Shown here in pieces: positions 17,056-26,003 of a stretch of DNA of 38,753 bases. A program made the position numbers and the translations under genes. The number at the start of each line of letters is the position of its first letter. The first letter of the stretch is position 1. The notes under the pieces are model-generated. The model did no database searches. It had not been told where the DNA came from and saw nothing but the letters and a program-made list of their open reading frames with translations. Origin of the DNA: Micromonospora yasonensis (GTDB lineage Bacteria > Actinomycetota > Actinomycetes > Mycobacteriales > Micromonosporaceae); NCBI RefSeq assembly GCF_026013475.1, contig NZ_JAPDPH010000048.1, positions 1 to 38,753 of the forward strand. The letters run 5' to 3'.

Positions 17056-17071
17056 TGAACACCGGTGTTCA
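17056..17071. promoter_or_regulatory. TetR operator candidate O2 (perfect 16-bp palindrome)
   Basis: TGAACACCGGTGTTCA is a perfect 16-base palindrome 15 bases before the tetR start and 101 bases before the exporter start. Size and position are typical of a TetR-family operator that represses both divergent genes. Confidence 0.72.
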
Positions 17072-17086
17072 ACAAAGGGGGATGTG

Positions 17087-17683
17087 ATGGACCGGACAAC
17101 CGACGCCGTCGGGCCGCGGGGCAAGCGCGCGGACGCGCAGCGGAACATCGCCGCGATCCTCGACGCGGCACTGGAGTGCCTGGTCAGGAATCCGGACGCC
17201 AACATCGCCGAGATCGCGCGGCGCGCCGGGGTCGGCCGGGTGACGCTCTACGGCCACTTCTCGTCCCGCGAGGACCTCATCGACCAACTGTTCGCCCGCA
17301 CCCTGGATCGGGCGGACCGGGCGTTGGAGGCGGTGGACCTGACCGGCGACCCCCGGGCAGCCCTCAGCCGCCTCGTCGCATCGAGCTGGCAGATCGTCGA
17401 CCAGTTCCGGCACCTGCTCGACGCCGCGCAACGGTCACTGCCGCCCGCCCGCATCCGGGCCGCGCACGAGGGGCCGATGCGCCGCATCGCCGGCCTGATC
17501 GAGCGTGGCCGGGCCGAGGGCGTGTTCCGCACCGACCTGCCCGCGACCTGGATGGTCGCGCTCGTCCACACCGTGGTGCACGCGGCGGCGGACGAAATCG
17601 CCGAGGGGCGCCTCGCCGAACCGGACGCGGCCCGCGTCATCGACGCGACCCTGCAGGCCGCGTACGCGCCACCGGCCGGGTGA
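17087..17683 (+). CDS. TetR/AcrR-family repressor
   Basis: The 198-residue protein has an N-terminal TetR helix-turn-helix at residues about 15-62 (AILDAALECL ... NIAEIARRAGVGRVTLYGHFSSREDLIDQLF), followed by an all-helical ligand-binding domain. The ATG is preceded by AAAGGGGG; a GTG three bases earlier is in frame. The C-terminal domain, with the HLLDAAQRSLPPARIR segment, resembles the subgroup often paired with MFS exporters, but the ligand is unknown. It probably represses itself and the divergent MFS gene through the two TGAACA palindromes. The gene ends nine bases before the convergent end of ftsK. Confidence 0.93.
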   Translation: MDRTTDAVGPRGKRADAQRNIAAILDAALECLVRNPDANIAEIARRAGVGRVTLYGHFSSREDLIDQLFARTLDRADRALEAVDLTGDPRAALSRLVASSWQIVDQFRHLLDAAQRSLPPARIRAAHEGPMRRIAGLIERGRAEGVFRTDLPATWMVALVHTVVHAAADEIAEGRLAEPDAARVIDATLQAAYAPPAG

Positions 17684-17692
17684 CCCGACCGG

Positions 17693-20152
17693 TTACTCCT
17701 CGCCGCCGCGGAGGCCCGCCAGGACCTCCTCCAGCTCGTCCGGCTTGACCAGCACGTCGCGGGCCTTGGAGCCCTCGGACGGGCCGACCACGCCCCGGGT
17801 CTCCATCAGGTCCATCAGCCGGCCCGCCTTGGCGAAGCCGACCCGCAGCTTGCGCTGGAGCATCGAGGTCGAGCCGAACTGCGAGGTGACCACCAGTTCC
17901 ACCGCCTGCACCAGCAGGTCCAGGTCGTCGCCGATGTCCTCGTCGATCTTCTTCTTGCTGTCCTGCGCGACGGTCAGCACGTCCGACCGGAACTCCGGCT
18001 CGCGCTGGTCCTTGCAGAACTTCACCACGTCGTGGATCTCGCGCTCGGTCACCCAGGCGCCCTGGATCCGGATCGGCTTCGACGCGCCCATCGGCAGGAA
18101 GAGGCCGTCCCCCCGGCCGAGCAGCTTCTCCGCGCCCGGCTGGTCGAGGATGACCCGCGAGTCGGCCAGCGACGAGGTGGCGAACGCCAGCCGGGACGGC
18201 ACGTTCGCCTTGATCAGGCCGGTGACCACGTCCACCGAGGGGCGCTGGGTGGCGAGCACCAGGTGGATGCCGGCGGCCCGGGCGAGCTGGGTGATCCGGA
18301 CGATGGAATCCTCCACGTCGCGCGGCGCGACCATCATCAGGTCGGCCAGTTCGTCCACGATCACCAGCAGGTACGGATACGGCCGCAGCTCCCGCTCGCT
18401 GCCCGGCGGGGCCTTGATCTCGCCGTTGCGCACCTTGCGGTTGAAGTCGTCGATGTGCCGGACCCCGTTGGCGGCGAGGTCGTCGTAGCGCATGTCCATC
18501 TCGCGGACGACCCACTCCAGCGATTCGGCCGCCTTCTTCGGGTTGGTCACGATCGGCGTGACCAGATGCGGGATGCCCTCGTAGCCGGTCAGCTCGACCC
18601 GCTTCGGGTCGACCAGCAGCAGCCGTACCTCGTCCGGCGTCGCTCGGGTCAAGATGGACACGAGCAGGGTGTTCAGGCAGGAGCTCTTGCCGGCGCCGGT
18701 GGCCCCGGCGATGAGGATGTGGGGCATCTTCGCGAGGTTGGCCACCACGTAGCCGCCCTCGATGTCCTTGCCGAGCGCCACCACCATCGGGTGGTGGTCG
18801 CTGGTGGCCGCCCGCGAGCGGAGCACGTCGCCGAGCGACACGTTCTCCGGGTCGGTGTTGGGGATCTCCACGCCGACCGCGCTCTTGCCCGGGATCGGGC
18901 TGAGGATCCGCACGTCCGGCGACTTCACCGCGTACGCGATGTTGCGGGAGAGCTGGGTGATCCGCTCGACCTTGACGCCGGGGCCCAGCTCCACCTCGTA
19001 GCGGGTGACGGTCGGGCCGCGGGTGAAGCCGGTGACCGCGGCGTCCACGTCGAACTGCTCGAAGACGCCGGTCAGCGCGGCGATCACCTCGTCGTTGGCC
19101 TTGCTCCGGGTCTTCGGCGCGGCGCCGCTGCCCAGCATGTTGGCCGGCGGCAGGGTGTAGTCGCCGGCGAGCCCGGTGAGCGCGAGTTGCTCGGCCCGGG
19201 TGGGCAGCGGCGAGTGCTCCGGCGGCTCGGCCGGCTTGCGGCTCGCCGGCACCTTGCCGCGCGGCTTGCGCGGCAGCACGAGGGTGTCCTGCAGGTCGAC
19301 CCCGTCGAGGTCGTCGTCCAGCTCCTCGGGGTCCAGCGGCGGGGGCAGGCGCTTGGCCGGCCGCTTCCGGGCCGGCTTCGGCGCCGCCTCCGCGGTCTCG
19401 GCGTCCTCGGTGCTCGGCGGCGCGACCAGGCTGCCGGCGAGCAGCCCGAGCCGCTCCGGGATCTTGTTGATCGGCGTCGCGGTGACCACCAGCAGGCCGA
19501 ACACCAGCAGCAGGACGAGCAGCGGCACCGCCACCCAGGCGGTCACCGCGGTCGCCAGCAGGTCGCCGACGCCGGCGCCGACCAGGCCGCCCGCGTAGTC
19601 GCGCTGCACCGCGTCGACCGGGTCCTGTCCGATGTGCAGCATCGCCGCGGTGGCGAGCAGCATCGAGCCCCAGCCGACCAGGCCCCGACCCCGGTGCGCG
19701 GGATCGGCCGGGGTCCGCAGCAGCCGCCAGGCGCCGATCATCAGCAGCACCGGCACCACGATCGCGATCGCGCCGAGGAAGAGCCGGACGGTGTCGGCGA
19801 GGCGGGCGCCGACCGGGCCGGCCTTGCCGAACCAGATCGCCACGGCGCTGAGCAGGGCGAGGCCGAACAGCAGCAGCCCGGCACCGTCCCGGCGGTGCTC
19901 CGGGTCGAGGTCGCGGGCCGAGGCGGCCTGCCGGCCGGCGGCCCGGACCGCCCAGCCCAGGCCGTGCGCCAGCCCCATCCAGAGGGCACCGACCGCGCGT
20001 CCGACGTAGACGGCCGGACCGGGCCGGGCCGCCGGCCGCCGCCGAGGGGCCGCCCTGGTGGCCTTCTTGGCCGGCTGGCGGGCACGGCTGTTCGTGGTAC
20101 CGCGCGGCGACGCGCCGCGCCGCCGGCTCGCCTGAGAGGTACGGCCCGCCAT
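17693..20152 (-). CDS. ftsK: FtsK/SpoIIIE DNA translocase
   Basis: The 819-residue septal DNA pump moves chromosomes through closing septa; in filamentous actinomycetes it acts mainly at sporulation septa. A basic, disordered N-terminus (residues 1-48) precedes about four or five TM segments (residues 95-245). A charged linker follows to about 345, then the RecA-like motor with Walker A GATGAGKSSCLNT and Walker B LLVIVDELADLMM. The C-terminal gamma winged helix (FGSTSMLQRKLRVGFAKAGR) recognises polar KOPS-type motifs. The start is placed at MAGRTSQASRRR; the frame is open further upstream, but that region carries the divergent ybjN-type gene and its promoter. Its position near rimO, pgsA and clgR is conserved in actinobacteria. 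Confidence 0.96.
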   Translation of the reverse strand: MAGRTSQASRRRGASPRGTTNSRARQPAKKATRAAPRRRPAARPGPAVYVGRAVGALWMGLAHGLGWAVRAAGRQAASARDLDPEHRRDGAGLLLFGLALLSAVAIWFGKAGPVGARLADTVRLFLGAIAIVVPVLLMIGAWRLLRTPADPAHRGRGLVGWGSMLLATAAMLHIGQDPVDAVQRDYAGGLVGAGVGDLLATAVTAWVAVPLLVLLLVFGLLVVTATPINKIPERLGLLAGSLVAPPSTEDAETAEAAPKPARKRPAKRLPPPLDPEELDDDLDGVDLQDTLVLPRKPRGKVPASRKPAEPPEHSPLPTRAEQLALTGLAGDYTLPPANMLGSGAAPKTRSKANDEVIAALTGVFEQFDVDAAVTGFTRGPTVTRYEVELGPGVKVERITQLSRNIAYAVKSPDVRILSPIPGKSAVGVEIPNTDPENVSLGDVLRSRAATSDHHPMVVALGKDIEGGYVVANLAKMPHILIAGATGAGKSSCLNTLLVSILTRATPDEVRLLLVDPKRVELTGYEGIPHLVTPIVTNPKKAAESLEWVVREMDMRYDDLAANGVRHIDDFNRKVRNGEIKAPPGSERELRPYPYLLVIVDELADLMMVAPRDVEDSIVRITQLARAAGIHLVLATQRPSVDVVTGLIKANVPSRLAFATSSLADSRVILDQPGAEKLLGRGDGLFLPMGASKPIRIQGAWVTEREIHDVVKFCKDQREPEFRSDVLTVAQDSKKKIDEDIGDDLDLLVQAVELVVTSQFGSTSMLQRKLRVGFAKAGRLMDLMETRGVVGPSEGSKARDVLVKPDELEEVLAGLRGGEE

Positions 20153-20171
20153 AGAGTCACCGTAACGGCGG

Positions 20172-20200
20172 GACCCGGCAGATCGCCGCTTTTCCGGGTC
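20172..20200 (-). promoter_or_regulatory. inverted repeat in the ftsK leader
   Basis: GACCCGG and CCGGGTC are perfect 7-base arms 15 bases apart, in the 114-base gap between the divergent ftsK and YbjN genes. It could fold in the ftsK leader or be an operator. There is no further support. Confidence 0.3.
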
Positions 20201-20266
20201 GTGTCCGCGCGTCGCACCACCGACCGCGCCGCCGGGTGTGTTATTCGCCTCAGAAGGGATGCCCCG

Positions 20267-20746
20267 ATGGCGTCGCCGGAGATCGAGGACGGTCCGGACG
20301 GCCCCCTGGCCGGACACCCGCAGGCGCTGCGCCCGCTGACGGGAGAGCTGATCGCCGCCGTGCTCGCCGCCCGGGGATACACGGTGGCCGAGGACGCCGA
20401 CGGCGACCGGGTCGGCCAATGGGAGGAGAGCCTGATCTGGTTCCACCGCCGGGGCGCCGACGGCGAGCTGCTCCAGATCCGCACCGTCGCCGCGCACCGC
20501 TTCGGGATCGAGCAGGTGCCCGCCCTGTACGCCTTCTGCAACTCCTGGAACCACGACCGGCTCTGGCCCAAGGCGTTCGTGCACGTCGCCGACGACGGAC
20601 TGGCCCAGGTCTGCGGCGAGGTGACCACCGACCTCGAACGCGGGGTCACCCCGCACCAGCTCGACCAGCTCATCGAGTGCGGCGTCTCGACCGGCTGCCA
20701 CCTGGCCGCCGCCGTGGGCGGCCTGCCCGGTGGGGCGGTCCGGTGA
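20267..20746 (+). CDS. YbjN-domain protein
   Basis: The 159-residue protein is essentially one YbjN domain (residues about 25-155), a type III secretion chaperone-like fold. Characteristic segments are ESLIWFHRRG, a YAFCNSWNHDRLWPKAFVH stretch and VTTDLERGVTPHQLDQLI. In E. coli and mycobacteria YbjN-type proteins are linked to stress responses and protein-protein interaction, but no enzymatic activity is known. The ATG at 20267 is chosen with AAGGG upstream. Its stop overlaps the GTG start of the next gene (GTGA), so the two are translationally coupled. The next protein ends in a paralogous copy of this domain, which suggests the two act as partners. Confidence 0.85.
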   Translation: MASPEIEDGPDGPLAGHPQALRPLTGELIAAVLAARGYTVAEDADGDRVGQWEESLIWFHRRGADGELLQIRTVAAHRFGIEQVPALYAFCNSWNHDRLWPKAFVHVADDGLAQVCGEVTTDLERGVTPHQLDQLIECGVSTGCHLAAAVGGLPGGAVR

Positions 20747-22326
20747 CCACCTCCCGGGACCGGGGGCTGGCCGACGCCCTCGCCGACGCCCTCGACCTGC
20801 CCGACGGCGAGGCCCGCTGCGCCGAGCTGGACCGGATCGCCGCGCGGGCCGACGTGACCGGCGACCCGCGTACCGGACTGGTGGCGCGGTACGCGCTGAT
20901 CGAGACGTACCTGCACCTGGGCGAGCGGTGGCGGCTGGTGGAGCCGGTGCGCCGCTGTCTGGCCACCCTGGACCGGGCACCCGGGCTGGCCGCGGGCCGC
21001 CCCGGCGACGTCGAGCGGCTGCGCCGGCACCAGCGCCAGGCGATCGAGGCGCTCTTCGGCACCCCCCGGATCGGCCTGGACCAGGCCCGGTCCCTGCTCG
21101 ACGATCTGGCCGACCGGCTGGGTGCCGACGCGGAGCCGGTGGCCGAGCTGCGCTGCCGACTCGCCGACCACCTCGGCGACGAGCCGACCGCCCGGCGGGA
21201 GTACGACCGCTGGCGCGCGTCCCTCCCCCACCCGGCCGCCGGCTGCCCCGGCTGCGCCCCGGCCCGCCGGGCCGAGCTGCTGGCCGGCTGGGGCGAGCCG
21301 GCCGAGGCGCTGGCCGCGCTGGCGCCGGTACGCGACGGCGAGGTGGACTGCACCGACCAGCCGGAACGGGCGCTGGTCGCCGGGCTGCTGCCGTGGCTGC
21401 GTACCGGCGAGGCGGAGCGGGCCGCCCGGGCGCACGTCCGGGCGTACCGCCGGCACCGGCGGGAGCGGGCGGCCTTTCCGCTGCTCGCCGCGCACCTGAG
21501 GTTCTGCGCGCTGGGCGGGCACCTGGCGCACGGGCTGGACGTGCTGGCCGAGCAACTGCCCCGGCTGGACCACCCGGCGGACGACCTGTCCGCGATGGAG
21601 TTCGCCGCCGCCGGGTCGCTGCTCTGCGCGCTCGCTGTGGAGGCCGGCCTCGGCGAGCGGCGGATCCACCGGCCCGGGCACGGCCCCCGGCCGGCGGCCG
21701 AGGTGGACGTGGCCACCCTCGGCGGGCACCTGCAGGCCCTCGCCACCGCCCTCGCGGGCAGCTTCGACGCCCGCAACGGCACCGGGCACCAGTCCGGCCG
21801 GATCGCCTCCTGGCTGGCCGAGCGGCCGCTCGCCGACCCGGTGCCGCTGCCCGCCGAGGACGAGGTCGAGGACGGCTCCGACGACGAGCCGGCCGCGCCG
21901 GGACCGCCGGGCGAGGAGGAACCGGTCCCGCTGAGCCTGGCGCTGCTCACCGCCGCCCTCGACGACCGGGGTGACGGGTACGCGGTGGAACCGGACGGCA
22001 CGGTGGTCGGGCGGTGGGGCGCGGCGGTGATCCAGTTCCGCCGGCTCGGGCAGCAGGGCGAGATCCTGCACGCCCGAGCGGTGGCCACCCGCCGGCTGCC
22101 GGCCGCCCGCCGGGCCGAGGCGTACGCCTTCTGCAACGCCTGGAACCACGACCGGCTGCTGCCGGCCGCGTACGTGCACGACCCGGGCGACGGGGCGCTG
22201 GTGCTGGCCGCGGACGTCACCACCGACCTGGCGCACGGGGTGGCCCCGGCGCAGCTCGTCGTGCTGGTCACCGCCGCGGTGAGCACCGGGGTGGCGTACG
22301 CCGAGGCGGTCGCCGCACTGCCCTGA
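20743..22326 (+). CDS. helical-repeat protein with C-terminal YbjN domain
   Basis: The 527-residue product starts at GTG overlapping the previous stop by four bases. Residues 1-360 are Ala/Leu/Arg-rich and predicted helical, in TPR-like paired helices (for example LVARYALIETYLHLGERWRLVEPVRRCL). They include a CPGCAPARRAELLAGWGEPAEALAAL segment with a CxxC. An acidic linker (EDEVEDGSDDEP) around residues 370-390 leads to a C-terminal YbjN domain with a YAFCNAWNHDRLLPAAYVH stretch and VTTDLAHGVAPAQL, nearly the same motifs as the preceding protein. The architecture suggests a scaffold in which the helical repeats bind a partner and the two YbjN domains pair. Function is unknown. A terminator-like hairpin follows immediately. 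Confidence 0.82.
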   Translation: MTTSRDRGLADALADALDLPDGEARCAELDRIAARADVTGDPRTGLVARYALIETYLHLGERWRLVEPVRRCLATLDRAPGLAAGRPGDVERLRRHQRQAIEALFGTPRIGLDQARSLLDDLADRLGADAEPVAELRCRLADHLGDEPTARREYDRWRASLPHPAAGCPGCAPARRAELLAGWGEPAEALAALAPVRDGEVDCTDQPERALVAGLLPWLRTGEAERAARAHVRAYRRHRRERAAFPLLAAHLRFCALGGHLAHGLDVLAEQLPRLDHPADDLSAMEFAAAGSLLCALAVEAGLGERRIHRPGHGPRPAAEVDVATLGGHLQALATALAGSFDARNGTGHQSGRIASWLAERPLADPVPLPAEDEVEDGSDDEPAAPGPPGEEEPVPLSLALLTAALDDRGDGYAVEPDGTVVGRWGAAVIQFRRLGQQGEILHARAVATRRLPAARRAEAYAFCNAWNHDRLLPAAYVHDPGDGALVLAADVTTDLAHGVAPAQLVVLVTAAVSTGVAYAEAVAALP

Positions 22327-22331
22327 CGACG

Positions 22332-22363
22332 ACGCCGGTCCACCGCGAACGGCGGACCGGCGT
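22332..22363. terminator. bidirectional terminator-like hairpin
   Basis: ACGCCGGTCC and GGACCGGCGT are perfect 10-base arms around a 12-base loop. It lies 5 bases after the YbjN operon and 15 bases beyond the end of the convergent RNase J gene. Confidence 0.65.
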
Positions 22364-22378
22364 GCGGAGCTGCCGCGG

Positions 22379-24067
22379 TCAGACCTCGACGACGGTCGGG
22401 ACGATCATCGGCCGGCGGCGGTACGCGTCGTTGACCCAGCGGCCGACGGTGCGCCGGACGATCTGCTGGAGCTGGTGCGGGTCGGTGATGCCGTCCGCGG
22501 CGGCCCGGTTCAGCGCCTCGGTGACCAGCGGTACGACCGGGTTGAACGCCTCCGGATCCTCGGAGAAGCCCTTCGCGGAGACGGTCGGGCCGCCGACCAC
22601 CTTGCCGGTGACCGAGTCGACCACCACGGTGGCGGCGATGAAGCCGCCGTCGCCGAGGATCCGCCGCTCGGTGAGCAGCGACTCGCTGACGTCTCCGACG
22701 GCGAGGCCGTCGACGTAGACGTACCGGCTCTTCACGTGGCCGACCAGCCTGGCCCGCCCGTCGACCAGGTCGACGACGTCGCCGTCCTCGCAGAGCACCA
22801 CCCGGTCCGGCGCGACGCCGGACTCGACGCCGAGCCGGGCGTGCGCCCGCAGGTGCCGCCACTCGCCGTGCACCGGCATCAGGTTGCTCGGGCGGGTGAC
22901 GTTGAGCAGGTAGAGCAGCTCACCGGCGGGGGCATGACCGGAGACGTGCACCTTGGCCACGTCCTTGTGGATCACCGTGGCGCCGGCCCGGGCCAGCCGG
23001 TTGATCACCCGGTAGACCGAGGTCTCGTTGCCGGGCACCAGCGAGCTGGCCAGCACCACGGTGTCGCCCGGGGCGATGGTGATGTGCCGGTGGTCGCCGC
23101 TGGCCATCCGGCCCAGTGCGCTCATCGGCTCGCCCTGCGAGCCGGTGGACATCAGTACGATCTGCTCGGGCGGCAGCGCGGTGGCCTCGTCCAGCCCGAC
23201 CACCAGGCCCGGCGGGATGTTGAGCAGGCCGAGGTCGCGGGCGATGCCCATGTTGCGGACCATCGACCGGCCGATCAGCGCCACCTTGCGGCCGTGCTCG
23301 ACCGCCGAGTCGAAGACCTGCTGCACCCGGTGCACATGCGAGGCGAACGAGGCGACGATGATCCGGCCGCGCGCCTTGGCGAAGATCGAGTCGAGCACCG
23401 GGCCGATCTCCCGCTCCGGGGTGACGAAGCCGGGGATCTCGGCGTTGGTGGAGTCCGACAGCAGCAGGTCCACGCCCTCGGCGCCGAGCCGGGCGAACCC
23501 GGCCAGGTCGGTGATCCGGCCGTCCAACGGGAGCTGGTCCATCTTGAAGTCGCCGGTGTGCAGCACCAGCCCGGCGCCGGTGCGGATGGCGACCGCGAGC
23601 GCGTCCGGGATGGAGTGGTTGACCGCGAAGAACTCGCACTCGAACGGGCCGAGCCGCTCCCGCCGCCCCTCGGCGACGGTCAGCGTGTACGGCTGGATCC
23701 GCCGCTCGGCCAGCTTCGCCTCGACCAGGGCCAGGGTGAACTGGGAGCCGACGAGCGGGATGTCCGCCTTGTGGGCGAGCAGGTAGGGCACGGCGCCGAT
23801 GTGATCCTCGTGGCCGTGGGTCAGCACGATCGCCTGGACGTCGGCGAGCCGGTCCAGGATCGGGCCGAAGTCGGGGAGGATCAGGTCCACGCCCGGCTGC
23901 TCGACGTCGGGGAAGAGCACCCCGCAGTCGACGATCAGCAGCTTGCCGTCGTACTCGAAGACGGTCATGTTCCGGCCGATGGCGCCGAGTCCGCCGAGCG
24001 GGATGATCCGCAGGCCGCCCTCCTGCAGCGGCGGGGGAAGTTCACCCTCGATGTGCGCCTCGGTCAC
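22379..24067 (-). CDS. rnj: ribonuclease J
   Basis: The 562-residue metallo-beta-lactamase-fold RNase has 5'-3' exonuclease and endonuclease activity in RNA decay and rRNA maturation. The zinc-binding motif HGHEDHIGA is at about residue 85, with SDSTN, HVHRVQQ and the beta-CASP segments VSGHAPAGE and MPVHGEWRH further on. The C-terminal domain of about 100 residues (SAKGFSEDPEAF...) mediates oligomerisation. Length fits the actinobacterial single RNase J. It follows dapA by 52 bases on the same strand, the conserved dapA-rnj order of mycobacteria (Rv2753c-Rv2752c), and is probably co-transcribed with it. Confidence 0.96.
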   Translation of the reverse strand: MTEAHIEGELPPPLQEGGLRIIPLGGLGAIGRNMTVFEYDGKLLIVDCGVLFPDVEQPGVDLILPDFGPILDRLADVQAIVLTHGHEDHIGAVPYLLAHKADIPLVGSQFTLALVEAKLAERRIQPYTLTVAEGRRERLGPFECEFFAVNHSIPDALAVAIRTGAGLVLHTGDFKMDQLPLDGRITDLAGFARLGAEGVDLLLSDSTNAEIPGFVTPEREIGPVLDSIFAKARGRIIVASFASHVHRVQQVFDSAVEHGRKVALIGRSMVRNMGIARDLGLLNIPPGLVVGLDEATALPPEQIVLMSTGSQGEPMSALGRMASGDHRHITIAPGDTVVLASSLVPGNETSVYRVINRLARAGATVIHKDVAKVHVSGHAPAGELLYLLNVTRPSNLMPVHGEWRHLRAHARLGVESGVAPDRVVLCEDGDVVDLVDGRARLVGHVKSRYVYVDGLAVGDVSESLLTERRILGDGGFIAATVVVDSVTGKVVGGPTVSAKGFSEDPEAFNPVVPLVTEALNRAAADGITDPHQLQQIVRRTVGRWVNDAYRRRPMIVPTVVEV

Positions 24068-24119
24068 GCGTCCACCTCATTCTGCGACGCCGTCATCCGG
24101 CGTCCGTCGTGTTGTTCGG

Positions 24120-25046
24120 TCATTCGGGAAGGGGCAGGCCCGCCGCCGCGCAGTCGACGCGCAGCTGGGCCAGTTCGTCCGCGGTGGCGTCCACCAGCGG
24201 CGGCCGCACCGGGCCGGCCGGCAGCCCCGCGGCCGCCAGGCCCGCCTTCACCAGGATCACGCCCTGGGTACGGAAGATGCCGGTGTACAGGGGCAGCAGA
24301 CGCCGGTGCAGCGCGATCGCGGCGCCGGTGTCCCCCGCCTCGTACGCCTCGATCATCTGCCTGGTCTGCGCGCCGGTGAAGTGGGTCGAGGTGCCGACCA
24401 GGCCGACCGCGCCGACCGCGAGAGTGGGCAGGGTCAGCGAGTCCTCGCCGCTGTAGTAGGCCAGGTCGCTGCGGCTGAGCACCCAGGAGGTGGCGGTGAG
24501 GTCGCCCTTGGCGTCCTTCACCGCGACGATCCGGCCGTGCTCGGCGAGCGTCACCAGGGTCTCGGTGGCGATCGCGGTGCCGGCCCGGTGCGGGATGTCG
24601 TACAGCATGATCGGCAGCCCGGTGGCGTCGGCGACCGCGGTGAAGTGACGCAGCAGCCCGCTCTGCGGCGGCTTGTTGTAGTAGGGAGTGACCACCAGCA
24701 GGCCGTGCGCGCCGGCCTTCTCCGCCTGCCCGGCCAGCTCGATGGTGTGCCGGGTGTCGTTGGTGCCCACCCCGGCGAGGATCCTGGCCCGGTCACCGAC
24801 CGCCTCCGCCACGGCGCGGATCAGGGACTCCTTCTCCGCGTCGGTGGTGGTCGGCGACTCGCCGGTGGTGCCGTTGAGCACCAGCGCGTCGTTGCCCTGC
24901 TCGTCGACGAGGTGCCGGGCCAGCCGGGCGGCGCCGTCCAGGTCCAGGGACCCGTCGGCGGTGAACGGGGTCACCATCGCCGTGATCAGTCGCCCGAAGG
25001 GGCGCGACGCGCCCCGGTCGGGGCCGGCAGGGTGGTCGTGCGTCAT
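24120..25046 (-). CDS. dapA: 4-hydroxy-tetrahydrodipicolinate synthase (DapA)
   Basis: The 308-residue TIM-barrel enzyme condenses pyruvate and aspartate semialdehyde, the first committed step to diaminopimelate and lysine. Landmarks in order are LITAMVTPF, LNGTTGESPT (pyruvate carboxylate binding), TPYYNKPPQ with the catalytic Tyr, YDIPHRAG, and VAVKDAKGD with the Schiff-base Lys. The start is ATG at 25046 or an adjacent GTG at 25052. It is the middle gene of a thyX-dapA-rnj run; dapB lies 13 kb away in the same direction, and together they feed peptidoglycan and lysine synthesis. An 18-base palindrome lies in the thyX-dapA gap. Confidence 0.95.
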   Translation of the reverse strand: MTHDHPAGPDRGASRPFGRLITAMVTPFTADGSLDLDGAARLARHLVDEQGNDALVLNGTTGESPTTTDAEKESLIRAVAEAVGDRARILAGVGTNDTRHTIELAGQAEKAGAHGLLVVTPYYNKPPQSGLLRHFTAVADATGLPIMLYDIPHRAGTAIATETLVTLAEHGRIVAVKDAKGDLTATSWVLSRSDLAYYSGEDSLTLPTLAVGAVGLVGTSTHFTGAQTRQMIEAYEAGDTGAAIALHRRLLPLYTGIFRTQGVILVKAGLAAAGLPAGPVRPPLVDATADELAQLRVDCAAAGLPLPE

Positions 25047-25066
25047 GTTCACAACCTAGCGGACGA

Positions 25067-25084
25067 CCACCGGGGCCCCGGTGG
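25067..25084. terminator. perfect 18-bp palindrome between thyX and dapA
   Basis: CCACCGGGGCCCCGGTGG is a perfect palindrome in the 47-base gap after thyX and 20 bases before the dapA start. It could partially terminate thyX transcripts, protect their 3' ends, or be an operator. Confidence 0.5.
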
Positions 25085-25099
25085 CGAAGGGCGCAGGAG

Positions 25100-25846
25100 T
25101 CACTCGGCGTGCGGGCTGGCCGCCACCTCGGTGCCGTCGGGCAGCGTGGAGATCACGAAGTCGGCGAAGACGTTCGGCGCGACCCCCTGGAGCTGCCGGA
25201 GGCACTCGATCGCCAGCTCGCGGATCTCCACGTCGGCGTGCTCGGTGGCGCGCATCTTGATGAAGTGCCGCCAGGCCCGGTAGTTGCCGGTGACCACGAT
25301 CCGGGTCTCGGTGGCGTTGGGCAGCACCGCGCGGGCGGCCTGCCGGGCCTGCTTGCGGCGCAGCGTGGGGTTGGGCTCGTCGGCGAAGCGGGACTCCAGG
25401 CCCTCCAGCAGTTCGGTGTACGCCCGGACGGCCGCCTCGGTCGCCTCGACGAACCTCTTGTGCAGCTCCGGGTCGTCGGCGATCACCGACGGCTCGACCA
25501 TGGCCGCGTCCCGCTCCGGCACGTACCGCTGGGAGAGCTGGGAGTACGAGAAGTGCCGGTGCCGGATCAGCTCGTGGGTGAAGGACCGGGAGACCCCGCT
25601 GAAGTAGAAGCTCACCGAGCCGTGCTCCAGCACGGAGAGGTGGCCCACCTCGAGGATGTGCGCCAGGTAACCGGCGTTGGTGGCGGTGGCCGGGTTCGGC
25701 TTCTTCCAGCTCTGGTAGCAGGCTCGGCCGGCGAACTCGGCGAGCGCCTGACCGCCCTCGGCGTCGGTCGACCACGGCACGTCGTCCGGGGCCTGGAACT
25801 GGGTCCACGCGATCAGCTTGACCTGGGGCTGCACCATCTCCGGCAT
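25100..25846 (-). CDS. thyX: FAD-dependent thymidylate synthase (ThyX)
   Basis: The 248-residue flavin-dependent enzyme makes dTMP from dUMP using methylene-tetrahydrofolate and NADPH. The ThyX motif [14 protein letters not shown], close to the mycobacterial sequence, is present near residue 96, with [19 protein letters not shown] in the C-terminal half for substrate binding. The start could be ATG 25846 or ATG 25837; an AGGA sits directly before the first, so the second has the better ribosome spacing. The frame is open further upstream, but homology does not extend there. thyX precedes dapA and rnj, as in mycobacteria. No thyA is in the window. Confidence 0.94.
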   Translation of the reverse strand: MPEMVQPQVKLIAWTQFQAPDDVPWSTDAEGGQALAEFAGRACYQSWKKPNPATATNAGYLAHILEVGHLSVLEHGSVSFYFSGVSRSFTHELIRHRHFSYSQLSQRYVPERDAAMVEPSVIADDPELHKRFVEATEAAVRAYTELLEGLESRFADEPNPTLRRKQARQAARAVLPNATETRIVVTGNYRAWRHFIKMRATEHADVEIRELAIECLRQLQGVAPNVFADFVISTLPDGTEVAASPHAE

Positions 25847-26003
25847 TCCTGCGACTGTAGTGGCCCCCGCGCCTCCGACGAAACTTGGGCGCGCGGACGT
25901 GAACCGGCACACCAGCCGCGAATCCTGGGCACTCCGCCCCGGGCCGCGCGGCAGGTGTCCAAGATCTCGCACCGGCCCGCCCGGGCGGTGCTGTCTGTTC
26001 GAT

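Noticed and set aside
18032..20746. Long plus-strand open frame across ftsK
   Set aside because: It is a compositional shadow; ftsK on the minus strand is certain, and only its end, in which the YbjN protein lies, is real.
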